Positions 1 to 5,717 of a stretch of 6,950 nt of DNA are shown in pieces. This DNA is from Alkalibacterium iburiense (GTDB lineage: Bacteria > Bacillota > Bacilli > Lactobacillales > Carnobacteriaceae_A): positions 1 through 6,950 of the forward strand of contig NZ_BAAACW010000151.1 in assembly GCF_039521845.1 (NCBI RefSeq), written 5' to 3'. Every line of letters begins with the position of its first letter. The stretch's first letter is position 1. Both the position numbers and the translations under genes were made by a program. Below the pieces are notes generated by a model. That model had not been told where the DNA came from. It saw nothing but the letters and a program-made list of their open reading frames with translations, and searched no databases.

Positions 1-47
1 ATCCTATTTGGGAATATCATACCTTCGAACAGGAATAATCTGATTTT

Positions 48-1265
48 TCATAGAACTTTTGGCATTACCCCGACAAACGCCTGTCTCTTAATTTTTCTAG
101 ACGCAATGTAAGTGAAACATTCTATAATCACAATAGTGACTCCCAATACGATAAGACCTCTTGTATACGGAACAAATTCCCAAGCCAGTAGAGAAACGGC
201 CCCTGTAGCTACATCTCCGAAATGGAAATAAGTTTGTGGAAACCAGGAAACGGAATAGCCCATCAGTTCCCTTACTCCTTCTCCAAAATATAGCTGTGGG
301 AATAGAAGTACAAATAAAGAAGCCAGTAAGACGATCACATCGTGTTTTAAAAGCAAACTAAATAAAGTCGTTAAGCGTGTAAAGCCGTATAGTAGTAAGA
401 CTAGGTAAGGCAAGACTTTTAAGAAGAATTCGCCTAGGGGCATTAACCCAGGTCCGGATAAATAAAACGGCTCACCAGGCGGATTGGCCATAAATTGTCC
501 GACAGGTAACTGGAAGGTTCCAAAACCATGTAACAGGCCATTCAATAGTATAAAGACACTAGATAACGCGAGGAAAAATAACAGGACAAAACCCAGTCCT
601 GCTAAAGACTGCAGAAGCAAGTAGCCAAACCAGTTGATTGGCACTCCTGCTTTTTGTGTACTTAATTTACGGTCTTTCGTCGTCACATCACTCACCATAA
701 AGAGTAATAGAAACACTAATATGTAGGGTCCTAAACCGATGAAAAAGAGATGCAGCTGCTGTAAGCTCGTCCGGTTATGCACGATATGAAAACTCAATGG
801 ATCGACAAGGTCCACATAAGCACTTTCCTTTATATGCTGATAATCCATTTCTTTAGGCGTTCCCAGTATGGAGAAGAAAGAGAGTCCTTCGTCATCTTCC
901 GTTCCCCCACCGCCTGATGCATCTCGGTAAGGAATATCTAAATAACGTCTGACATCCCCCGTTTCCAGCGCCGTCAACAGTTCTCTTTGATTGACATACT
1001 CGTTTCGAGCGACTTCATAAGCACTTGTCCCAGTCATCATGGTAGGAATGGTTACACCGTCTTCGAGATTATCTTCAAATGTCTGACGGTTTCCTTCCAT
1101 GCTTCTTTCCATGGCTTCAATATTGACTTCTTCTACTCCTGGAGTATTCGGCAGGATGAGTAGACTATGTAAAATGATTGCACCGAAACACAATACAATA
1201 ACTAATCTGTTTTTCTTGTTTCGCCACATATAGGTCAGCGTTTCTTTTATAACTTGCCTTTTCAT
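48..1265 (-). CDS. ABC-2-type transporter permease-like membrane protein
   Basis: A 405-residue integral membrane protein with the layout of an ABC-2-type permease. There is one N-terminal membrane segment (about residues 21-38). A long polar, probably extracytoplasmic stretch follows (about 41-170) with a Gly-rich, acidic patch near 118-127. Five more hydrophobic segments lie at about 173-192, 213-243, 280-304, 309-327 and 369-389, followed by a basic C-terminus. Between segments 2 and 3, the 'DVTTKDRKLSTQKAGVPI' stretch resembles the cytoplasmic loop of ABC-2 permeases. The ATG start is supported by AAGGAA seven bases upstream (1273-1278 on the complement). Such proteins form the channel of exporters together with a separate ATPase. 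None lies beside it here, although one could lie to the left of the window. It follows the Rgg-like regulator in the same direction, 361 bp downstream across a palindrome array. Substrate unknown; a role in peptide or bacteriocin export or immunity is only a guess. Confidence 0.75.
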   Translation of the reverse strand: MKRQVIKETLTYMWRNKKNRLVIVLCFGAIILHSLLILPNTPGVEEVNIEAMERSMEGNRQTFEDNLEDGVTIPTMMTGTSAYEVARNEYVNQRELLTALETGDVRRYLDIPYRDASGGGGTEDDEGLSFFSILGTPKEMDYQHIKESAYVDLVDPLSFHIVHNRTSLQQLHLFFIGLGPYILVFLLLFMVSDVTTKDRKLSTQKAGVPINWFGYLLLQSLAGLGFVLLFFLALSSVFILLNGLLHGFGTFQLPVGQFMANPPGEPFYLSGPGLMPLGEFFLKVLPYLVLLLYGFTRLTTLFSLLLKHDVIVLLASLFVLLFPQLYFGEGVRELMGYSVSWFPQTYFHFGDVATGAVSLLAWEFVPYTRGLIVLGVTIVIIECFTYIASRKIKRQAFVGVMPKVL

Positions 1266-1405
1266 ACTATCGTTCCTTCACCTTTGAATTTGTATGCTAT
1301 CTTACTATATTATCATAGAATCTTAATAAAAAAAGGCTGTTTATTCATTTTATCTTAATAATATTCAAATTATTTGCTTTTTTTGGTGGATACCCTATCG
1401 CTATA
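1266..1405. other. A+T-rich intergenic stretch, no gene seen
   Basis: Between the permease start and the palindrome array the DNA is very A+T-rich. Read on the minus strand it contains overlapping -10-like hexamers (GATAAT and TATAGT, near 1301-1312) that could drive the permease. No convincing -35 box accompanies them, so no promoter is called. The short open frames here lack ribosome binding sites. Confidence 0.4.
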
Positions 1406-1446
1406 GTTCTAATAATTTTTTTAGAGGTGTTAGAAACCATTTTTTT

Positions 1447-1497
1447 GAAACTAATGGCGCTAACTTCTTGTTTAGCGACATTAGAGTTCTTTTTTTT
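1447..1497 (+). repeat. Palindrome unit A with T8 tract
   Basis: CTAATGGCGCTAA (1451-1463) pairs with TTAGCGACATTAG (1472-1484): 12 pairs and one G-A mismatch around an 8-base loop. GAA (1447-1449) can also pair with TTC (1487-1489), which brings the stem directly up to the T8 run at 1490-1497. On the plus strand this has the shape of an intrinsic terminator. The neighbouring genes are transcribed the other way. Confidence 0.7.
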
Positions 1498-1549
1498 AAA
1501 AGTTAACACCGCTAACTTTTCAATTAGCGGTGTTAGAGTGATTTTTTTT
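1498..1549 (+). repeat. Palindrome unit B with T8 tract
   Basis: TAACACCGCTAA (1504-1515) and TTAGCGGTGTTA (1524-1535) form a perfect 12-bp stem with an 8-base loop. A T-G wobble at 1503/1536 extends it on the plus-strand RNA. A flanking A-tract (1498-1501) and T8 tract (1542-1549) complete a terminator-like module. This is the best-preserved unit. Confidence 0.75.
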
Positions 1550-1599
1550 AGACTTAATGCCGCTAACTTATGCTTAAGCGGCGTTAAGTTATTTATTTT
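1550..1599 (+). repeat. Palindrome unit C
   Basis: CTTAATGCCGC (1553-1563) pairs with GCGGCGTTAAG (1578-1588), giving 11 pairs of which one is a T-G wobble (1558/1583). The loop is 14 bases. The T-rich tail at 1589-1599 is interrupted by A residues, so termination would be weaker than for units A and B. Confidence 0.7.
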
Positions 1600-1626
1600 C
1601 TTGATTTAATGCAGCTAATGAGAGCT

Positions 1627-2541
1627 TTACGTTAATTTCAGTCCGACTAAGCCCGGTTCAATCAGGAGTTCTTTATAATTCGGGTTAGTATACTCTTTTT
1701 TCCACGCTTTGTATCGATTGGCAAAGATTTTCTTTCTATCGACCTGCTTTAGTATGTCACATAAAGACAGCACTTGTTCACAGTAGGCTTTTCCTTTCTC
1801 AGGGTCATTCTTTTTAAAAGCAAGTATTCCTTTATTAAACAGGAGGTTTAAATGCGTTTCTACAAACTCATTATTCTTTATACATTCTTTCTCCAGTAAC
1901 TCTAAAGCCTCTTCTGCAAAATCCAGCCGATCATGATAGATGAAAGTAGAAAAGTTATTGGTCAGAATGGTTTGAAGCAGCTTCATGCTTTGAGGAATGG
2001 CTTGATAGAGCTGACTCTTTTTAATCGCTGTTTTCATTAAAAAATGAGTGGTCTCCACAGGAAACATAAATCCAAAAAAGGCATATAAACGCAGTTCCAT
2101 CTCTCCCCAGTCATCCACTTGAAGTAAATAATCCAGTACTAAACGGTTGGACTCTGGATTTTTTCCTTTTCTCACTTGGATTTGGCTTTCCACAAAATAA
2201 TAGAAATACTGTTCCCAACTATAAGGTCTGGCATTGGTTTTCCGTATCATGTCTTTCAACCCGGAAAGTTCTTCATCGTATTCTTCATCATTGTCGAGTT
2301 TAATCACCCGTTGAAAAAAAGCTTTTAACTTTTCTTCCGTGTCTTTCCCCATTAAGAAATAATACTCTTGCGGTGTGGTGTTGATGTTAATGAGCATATC
2401 ATAAAGTAAATCGACCGTTACCATAGACAGACCATTTTCAAAACGCGAGAGCTGAGCAATAGACAAACCGTCACCCGCGGCTTCTTTCAACGTCATCCCT
2501 TTACTCTTTCTCAGCCTTTTGAACGTTTGACCAAAATCCAT
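1627..2541 (-). CDS. Rgg/GadR/MutR-family transcriptional regulator
   Basis: A 304-residue cytoplasmic DNA-binding protein. An N-terminal XRE-type helix-turn-helix spans about residues 4-62; 'LSIAQLSRFENGLS' is the recognition-helix region typical of Rgg proteins. The rest is a helical, TPR-like region that in this family binds a short hydrophobic peptide and mediates dimerisation. The length fits the family (about 280-300). The ATG is supported by AGAGGTGG (2548-2555, complement) six bases away. It is divergent from an ABC exporter gene, and a perfect 16-bp palindrome lies between them, which suggests control of the exporter and autoregulation (inference). A permease gene lies downstream in the same direction. 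No cognate peptide gene with a ribosome binding site was found. The last two codons fall within a decayed copy of the adjacent palindrome repeat. The family assignment is fairly firm; the target genes are inferred. Confidence 0.82.
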   Translation of the reverse strand: MDFGQTFKRLRKSKGMTLKEAAGDGLSIAQLSRFENGLSMVTVDLLYDMLININTTPQEYYFLMGKDTEEKLKAFFQRVIKLDNDEEYDEELSGLKDMIRKTNARPYSWEQYFYYFVESQIQVRKGKNPESNRLVLDYLLQVDDWGEMELRLYAFFGFMFPVETTHFLMKTAIKKSQLYQAIPQSMKLLQTILTNNFSTFIYHDRLDFAEEALELLEKECIKNNEFVETHLNLLFNKGILAFKKNDPEKGKAYCEQVLSLCDILKQVDRKKIFANRYKAWKKEYTNPNYKELLIEPGLVGLKLT

Positions 2542-2557
2542 TCTTTTCCACCTCTTT

Positions 2558-2573
2558 TTTACATATATGTAAA
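2558..2573. promoter_or_regulatory. Perfect 16-bp palindrome, probable operator
   Basis: TTTACATATATGTAAA is a perfect inverted repeat in the divergent gap between the Rgg-like regulator and the ABC exporter. It ends two bases before a TTGATT -35 candidate for the exporter and lies just upstream of the regulator's ribosome binding site. A dimeric regulator bound there could activate the exporter while blocking its own gene. The symmetry is seen directly; binding by the regulator is inference. Confidence 0.55.
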
Positions 2574-2575
2574 TA

Positions 2576-2604
2576 TTGATTCATTGCTAGTTTACTTCTT
2601 CTAT
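2576..2604 (+). promoter_or_regulatory. Candidate promoter of the ABC exporter
   Basis: TTGATT (2576-2581) and TTCTAT (2599-2604) are spaced by 17 bases. The -10 matches consensus poorly, as expected of an activator-dependent promoter, and the 16-bp palindrome abuts the -35 side. An alternative extended -10, TGCTAGTTT, lies at 2585-2593. Neither is proven. Confidence 0.35.
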
Positions 2605-2620
2605 CCTTGAGATACAACAA

Positions 2621-2628
2621 AGAAGGAG
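2621..2628 (+). promoter_or_regulatory. Ribosome binding site that fixes the exporter start
   Basis: AGAAGGAG lies eight bases before ATG 2637. The longer open frame beginning at TTG 2607 would run through this site and has no ribosome binding site of its own, so 2637 is the better start. Confidence 0.85.
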
Positions 2629-2636
2629 TGATTAAC

Positions 2637-4229
2637 ATGTCTCATTATTTTAAACTGTTCTGGAAAGAAAACTGTATTGTCATTGGCTTATTGTTTATAA
2701 CCGGCTTATGTCAAACCTTTGTCAGTGTGTGGATGGCCTCCGCACTGGATTATCTAGTGGATCAGGACTTACGAGGGTTTTTAATGGTCGTTTTACGTAT
2801 ATTGGCTTTATTTATCGTCTACCTCATATTCACTCATTTTCAAATTGTTAAAATCAGTCAGGCCAAGCAGAAAATGGCTACAGCCATACGAACCGACATT
2901 ACCACTCGCATTGAAAAGACAAGTTACAATCACTTTCACGACAGACAAGTTGGCACGTATGTCTCATGGTTAAGCAATGATATTGCCACAATAGAAGTGA
3001 CCGCTTTTGATAATCTCTATCAGATGCTGACAGGCTTAATTGGATCGTTGACCTCTATTGTTGCTCTCTTTTTCTTTCACTGGTCCCTTGGTCTCTGGAC
3101 ATTAGTCATTGGTGGTGCCACCATTCTTTTACCGAAAATTTTTCAAAAGCAAATGGGAGAAGCCTCTCTCTTTGCCACAAAACAAAGTGAACACTTTTTA
3201 AGTCACGTTTCTGAGTATTTAGCTGGCTTTGATACGCTCTTCTCTTACAGCCTTTTAAATCGAATTACCGAAAAAACAAAAGAGGCGTCATTAGCACTGG
3301 CGGATGCAAAAAATAAGCAGGCTTTTGTTGTAGCGAACGTCTCTATTTTAGCTATTCTAGGGAACATTGTTGGACAACTATCCATTGGAGCTTTAACAGG
3401 CTACCTCTCTTGGGTGGGTATTGTTTCAATCGGTGCTTTTGCAGCAACGACTAATTTGGCCATTACTATCTTCAATACAATAGGAAGCGTGAGCAATCAA
3501 CTGTCACATATCCGTGCTGTTCGTCCTATTTTCGAAAAGTTTGAAACAATTCAAGAAGGAGATGGAAATGGACACACGACATTAACCAGTCAAGAAAGAG
3601 GCATTCGTCTAAAACAGCTTTCCTATGCTTATGGAGAAAAGGAAGTATTAAACGGACTTACGTATGATTTTGCTTTAGGTGGGAAATATGCGATTGTGGG
3701 GTCTAGCGGGAGTGGAAAATCAACGTTACTCAATATTTTAATTGGTAAATTGACTGATTATTCTGGATCGGTTACTTTTTCAAATCAGGAATTAAACCAG
3801 TTGTCAGGGAAAGCTTTGCGTGACAGCATCCTGTATATCGATCAGGCGCCTTATCTTTTTTCAGGAACCATACGGGACAACATTACCCTAGATGAATATT
3901 TTCCGGAAGAAGCATTGACTCAAGTCATCCAAGAAGCCTCTTTGGAAGATATTATAGACAAACTCCCTAATGGACTGGATACCTCAGTTGGTGAAGCCGG
4001 ACGCCTTTTATCCGGTGGACAAAGGCAGCGTATCGCTCTAGCCAGAGGGCTCATTAGAGGGAAAGACATTATTTTAGTGGATGAAGGGACATCTAGTTTA
4101 GATGAAACCAGCGCTCTAAAAATAGAAGAAAATCTGGTGAACAACCCGGACCTGACTGTTATTATGATTACGCATCATCTGAGAGATTCTATTAAAGAAA
4201 AATTAGACGGCGTACTGGCTTTAAGTTAA
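2637..4229 (+). CDS. ABC exporter half-transporter (fused permease-ATPase)
   Basis: A 530-residue ABC-transporter type-1 half-transporter that probably works as a dimer, exporting a peptide, lipid or drug at the membrane. About six membrane segments lie at roughly residues 12-35, 48-68, 128-147, 150-168, 232-253 and 256-280. The ATPase domain follows: Walker A GSSGSGKST (355-363), Q-loop Gln403, signature LSGGQ (458-462), Walker B ending Asp482-Glu483, D-loop SSLD (486-489) and switch His513. All catalytic elements are intact. It is shorter than many relatives (about 570-600 residues), with no protease or other N-terminal domain. It is transcribed alone, divergent from an Rgg-like regulator and downstream of a palindromic operator candidate, so peptide-responsive induction is plausible. 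No clear terminator follows. Substrate unknown; it could export a signalling peptide, confer resistance, or be a general multidrug-type pump. Confidence 0.88.
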   Translation: MSHYFKLFWKENCIVIGLLFITGLCQTFVSVWMASALDYLVDQDLRGFLMVVLRILALFIVYLIFTHFQIVKISQAKQKMATAIRTDITTRIEKTSYNHFHDRQVGTYVSWLSNDIATIEVTAFDNLYQMLTGLIGSLTSIVALFFFHWSLGLWTLVIGGATILLPKIFQKQMGEASLFATKQSEHFLSHVSEYLAGFDTLFSYSLLNRITEKTKEASLALADAKNKQAFVVANVSILAILGNIVGQLSIGALTGYLSWVGIVSIGAFAATTNLAITIFNTIGSVSNQLSHIRAVRPIFEKFETIQEGDGNGHTTLTSQERGIRLKQLSYAYGEKEVLNGLTYDFALGGKYAIVGSSGSGKSTLLNILIGKLTDYSGSVTFSNQELNQLSGKALRDSILYIDQAPYLFSGTIRDNITLDEYFPEEALTQVIQEASLEDIIDKLPNGLDTSVGEAGRLLSGGQRQRIALARGLIRGKDIILVDEGTSSLDETSALKIEENLVNNPDLTVIMITHHLRDSIKEKLDGVLALS

Positions 4230-4279
4230 ATTAAAGTCATCCTCTAGACTGAATGTCTTCCGCAAAAATTGGCTATTTA

Positions 4280-4288
4280 TGGTACACT
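4280..4288 (+). promoter_or_regulatory. Extended -10 promoter of the HAD gene
   Basis: TGGTACACT fits the TGnTATAAT extended -10 pattern and lies 35 bases before ATG 4324. No good -35 box is seen, which is common for this promoter type. A strong CGGAGGG ribosome binding site (4312-4318) follows, five bases before the ATG. Confidence 0.5.
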
Positions 4289-4323
4289 ACTGTAGGAACT
4301 TTTGAATTTTTCGGAGGGATACT

Positions 4324-5118
4324 ATGGTTAAGATGATAGCCATTGACTTGGATGGCACATTATTAGACGATGATAAAAACTATGATAAAGAGCGCTTTTA
4401 TAAATTAGCTGCTCAGTTAAAAGAAAAAGGAGTACGCCTGGTAATTGCAACAGGCAATCAGCATGTGAAAGCCAAAGAATTTTTCGAAGGCTTAACAGAA
4501 GACCTCATCTTTGTAACAGATAACGGAAGCACGATTCATATAGGGGAAGAGCTCTTTTACAGCAACACTTTAGACAAGAAGGACTTTCAGACCTTTTTAG
4601 ATCAGTTACCTGATTCTCTTATAGATAGAATGGTCATCAGTACGCATGGCTACGGTATCTTGTCGGACGGCCCTCATAGCGAACCCTTTATGAGAGCAGC
4701 TAATTTACACTATCCGAATCAAAAGCAAGTGAGTGATCTCCGCTCCATTGATGTGCCTATTATCAAAATCACTTTAAAATTTGAAGAAAATGAAGAAGTG
4801 GATGAAAAACAAATAGAATCCATCTTGCCCGAAAACTGGAGCATGACTTCCAGTGGCTTTGGTTTTTACGATATCATTTCTAAAGAGATTTCAAAGTTAA
4901 CCGGTATTCAGAAACTGCAAGAGACATTCAGCATTGATACAGAAGACATCATGGCTTTTGGCGACAGCAACAATGACTTGGAATTACTAGAAGCTCTTCC
5001 CAATAGTTATGCCATGTCCAACGGTACCAAAGAAGTCAAAAACGCTTCCCGATACATGATTGGAAGCAATAATGATCAGGCGGTCATCGATACTATTGAA
5101 GACACATTTGACCTCTAA
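4324..5118 (+). CDS. Cof-type HAD-IIB family phosphatase
   Basis: A 264-residue cytoplasmic haloacid-dehalogenase-superfamily hydrolase of the Cof (IIB) type, the usual length for the group. Members dephosphorylate sugar phosphates, flavin nucleotides or related small phosphate esters using Mg2+. Motif I is DLDGT (8-12), with nucleophile Asp8 and acid/base Asp10. Motif II is Thr43 in IATGNQ. The cap domain covers about residues 80-185. Motif III is probably Lys191 in SKLTGIQKL. Motif IV is GDSNND (213-218). All catalytic residues are present. The ATGN and TDNGST wording resembles the SupH/YbiV-like branch, but the substrate cannot be assigned. It appears to be a single-gene transcription unit with its own promoter and the shared terminator at 5122-5160. 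Confidence 0.9.
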   Translation: MVKMIAIDLDGTLLDDDKNYDKERFYKLAAQLKEKGVRLVIATGNQHVKAKEFFEGLTEDLIFVTDNGSTIHIGEELFYSNTLDKKDFQTFLDQLPDSLIDRMVISTHGYGILSDGPHSEPFMRAANLHYPNQKQVSDLRSIDVPIIKITLKFEENEEVDEKQIESILPENWSMTSSGFGFYDIISKEISKLTGIQKLQETFSIDTEDIMAFGDSNNDLELLEALPNSYAMSNGTKEVKNASRYMIGSNNDQAVIDTIEDTFDL

Positions 5119-5121
5119 TAT

Positions 5122-5160
5122 AAAGCCATCTACTTTTCATTAAAGATAGATGGCTTTTTT
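5122..5160. terminator. Bidirectional intrinsic terminator between HAD and GNAT genes
   Basis: GCCATCTA (5125-5132) pairs perfectly with TAGATGGC (5147-5154), extended by AAA/TTT, and is followed by TTTTTT to 5160. On the minus strand the same stem ends in a weaker TTTATATT tail. It serves the convergent HAD and GNAT genes. The GNAT stop codon (5159-5161) sits inside the T-tract. Confidence 0.9.
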
Positions 5161-5623
5161 AAAATTCTTTATACAACCACGTGTCACAGGCCCCATGCTC
5201 ACTTCCTTCTAAAGGAGCCTCTAAAGCTTTAAATCCGTATGACTCATATAAGCGGTTCGCTTTATTCAAAGAAGCAAAGGTTTCTATATAACAGCTAGCA
5301 TAGTGTTCTTTCGAAAAGGCGAGTGCTTGTTGCATCAGCAAATGAGCATAGCCCTTACCCTGCTCTTCTTTTACAATATAGAGTTTTTGAATCTCTCCTA
5401 TTTGCCCTCTGTAAGGTCCCACACCGCATCCGCCAATCACTTGGCCCTCTTTTTCTAGGACCCAATACTGCGCCTTGTCTTGTTTATAGTAATCACTTAA
5501 CTGAAATAAGTTGTCATCGTAGTAAACCGTCCCAGGTATGGCTAAATCATGCTCTTCTAAAGAACGCCGAATGATTTCTCCTAGAATCTGATTGTCTCTT
5601 TCTTCTAATTTTCGTAACGGCAT
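5159..5623 (-). CDS. GNAT-family N-acetyltransferase
   Basis: A 154-residue soluble acyl-CoA-dependent acetyltransferase, of typical length for a single-domain GNAT. The strand 'GEIQKLYIVKEEQGKGYA' carries the acetyl-CoA pyrophosphate loop (QGKGYA, residues 88-93). The later helix motif ANRLYESYGF (122-131) is the usual C-terminal GNAT segment. The tail 'HGACDTWLYKEF' resembles amino-acid or small-amine acetyltransferases, but the substrate is not determinable. The ATG is backed by GGGAGG (5631-5636, complement) seven bases away. It is convergent with the HAD gene, sharing its terminator, and divergent from the OpuCA-like gene. No functional link with either is evident. Confidence 0.88.
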   Translation of the reverse strand: MPLRKLEERDNQILGEIIRRSLEEHDLAIPGTVYYDDNLFQLSDYYKQDKAQYWVLEKEGQVIGGCGVGPYRGQIGEIQKLYIVKEEQGKGYAHLLMQQALAFSKEHYASCYIETFASLNKANRLYESYGFKALEAPLEGSEHGACDTWLYKEF

Positions 5624-5648
5624 GTCAGAGCCTCCCTTCTTTTTAAAA

Positions 5649-5657
5649 AGTATATCA
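5649..5657 (-). promoter_or_regulatory. Extended -10 promoter of the GNAT gene
   Basis: On the complement this reads TGATATACT, an extended -10 element, 26 bases upstream of the GNAT start. No consensus -35 box is visible at the normal spacing. Confidence 0.5.
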
Positions 5658-5678
5658 CATTAAGTTTCACGCCTCCTT

Positions 5679-5687
5679 TGTTATACT
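5679..5687 (+). promoter_or_regulatory. Extended -10 promoter of the OpuCA-like gene
   Basis: TGTTATACT fits the extended -10 pattern and lies 30 bases before GTG 5718. The GNAT promoter's -10 is its near mirror image 24 bases to the left, so the two polymerases would compete for overlapping DNA. No regulator site is recognised. Confidence 0.5.
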
Positions 5688-5717
5688 GAAATTAATAGCT
5701 CTTTAGGAGGAAAAGAA

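Larger units (their letters stand above)
1406..1635. repeat. Tandem array of ~51-bp palindrome plus T-tract units
   Basis: Three clear imperfect palindromes are centred at about 1467.5, 1519.5 and 1570.5, so they repeat every 51-52 bp. Each has a left arm resembling TTAAcgCCGCTAA, an 8-14 base loop, and a right arm resembling TTAGCGGTGTTA. T-tracts follow the units on the plus strand at 1440-1446, 1490-1497, 1542-1549 and, interrupted, 1589-1599. Two decayed units flank the good ones. On the left, 1421-1435 matches 13 of 15 bases of the right arm at 1524-1538. On the right, 1606-1635 has an intact left arm centred near 1620, running into the last codons of the regulator gene. The period is a multiple of three, so an open frame of 60 codons with 17-residue repeats runs through it on the plus strand; I regard that frame as a by-product. 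The array may be a REP-like element or a set of terminators. I do not recognise a named family. Confidence 0.8.

Noticed and set aside
4..51. ATGA overlap at the end of the permease gene, suggesting a coupled downstream gene.
   Set aside because: The frame stops after 15 codons and lacks a ribosome binding site, so a gene cannot be supported within the window.
1294..1326. Ten-residue hydrophobic peptide (MLSYYIIIES) near the regulator, resembling a short pheromone.
   Set aside because: No ribosome binding site precedes the ATG, and such a short frame is expected by chance in A+T-rich DNA.
1345..1440. Minus-strand frame of 31 codons beginning MVSNTSKKIIRT, a possible peptide precursor.
   Set aside because: The start has no ribosome binding site (an A-run precedes it) and overlaps a repeat unit. 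There is no signal-peptide-like or double-glycine pattern.
1427..1609. A 60-codon plus-strand open frame (GTG start) with 17-residue repeats such as NTANFSISGVRVIFF.
   Set aside because: It is produced by the ~51-bp palindrome/T-tract array, whose period is a multiple of three. It has no clear ribosome binding site, and its F/L/I-rich content comes from T-tracts.
2607..2636. Upstream TTG start adding ten residues to the ABC exporter.
   Set aside because: The extension reads through the strong AGAAGGAG site that serves ATG 2637, and it has no site of its own.
4230..4262. Possible terminator after the ABC exporter (AGTC...GACT).
   Set aside because: The stem is only four pairs and no T-tract follows.
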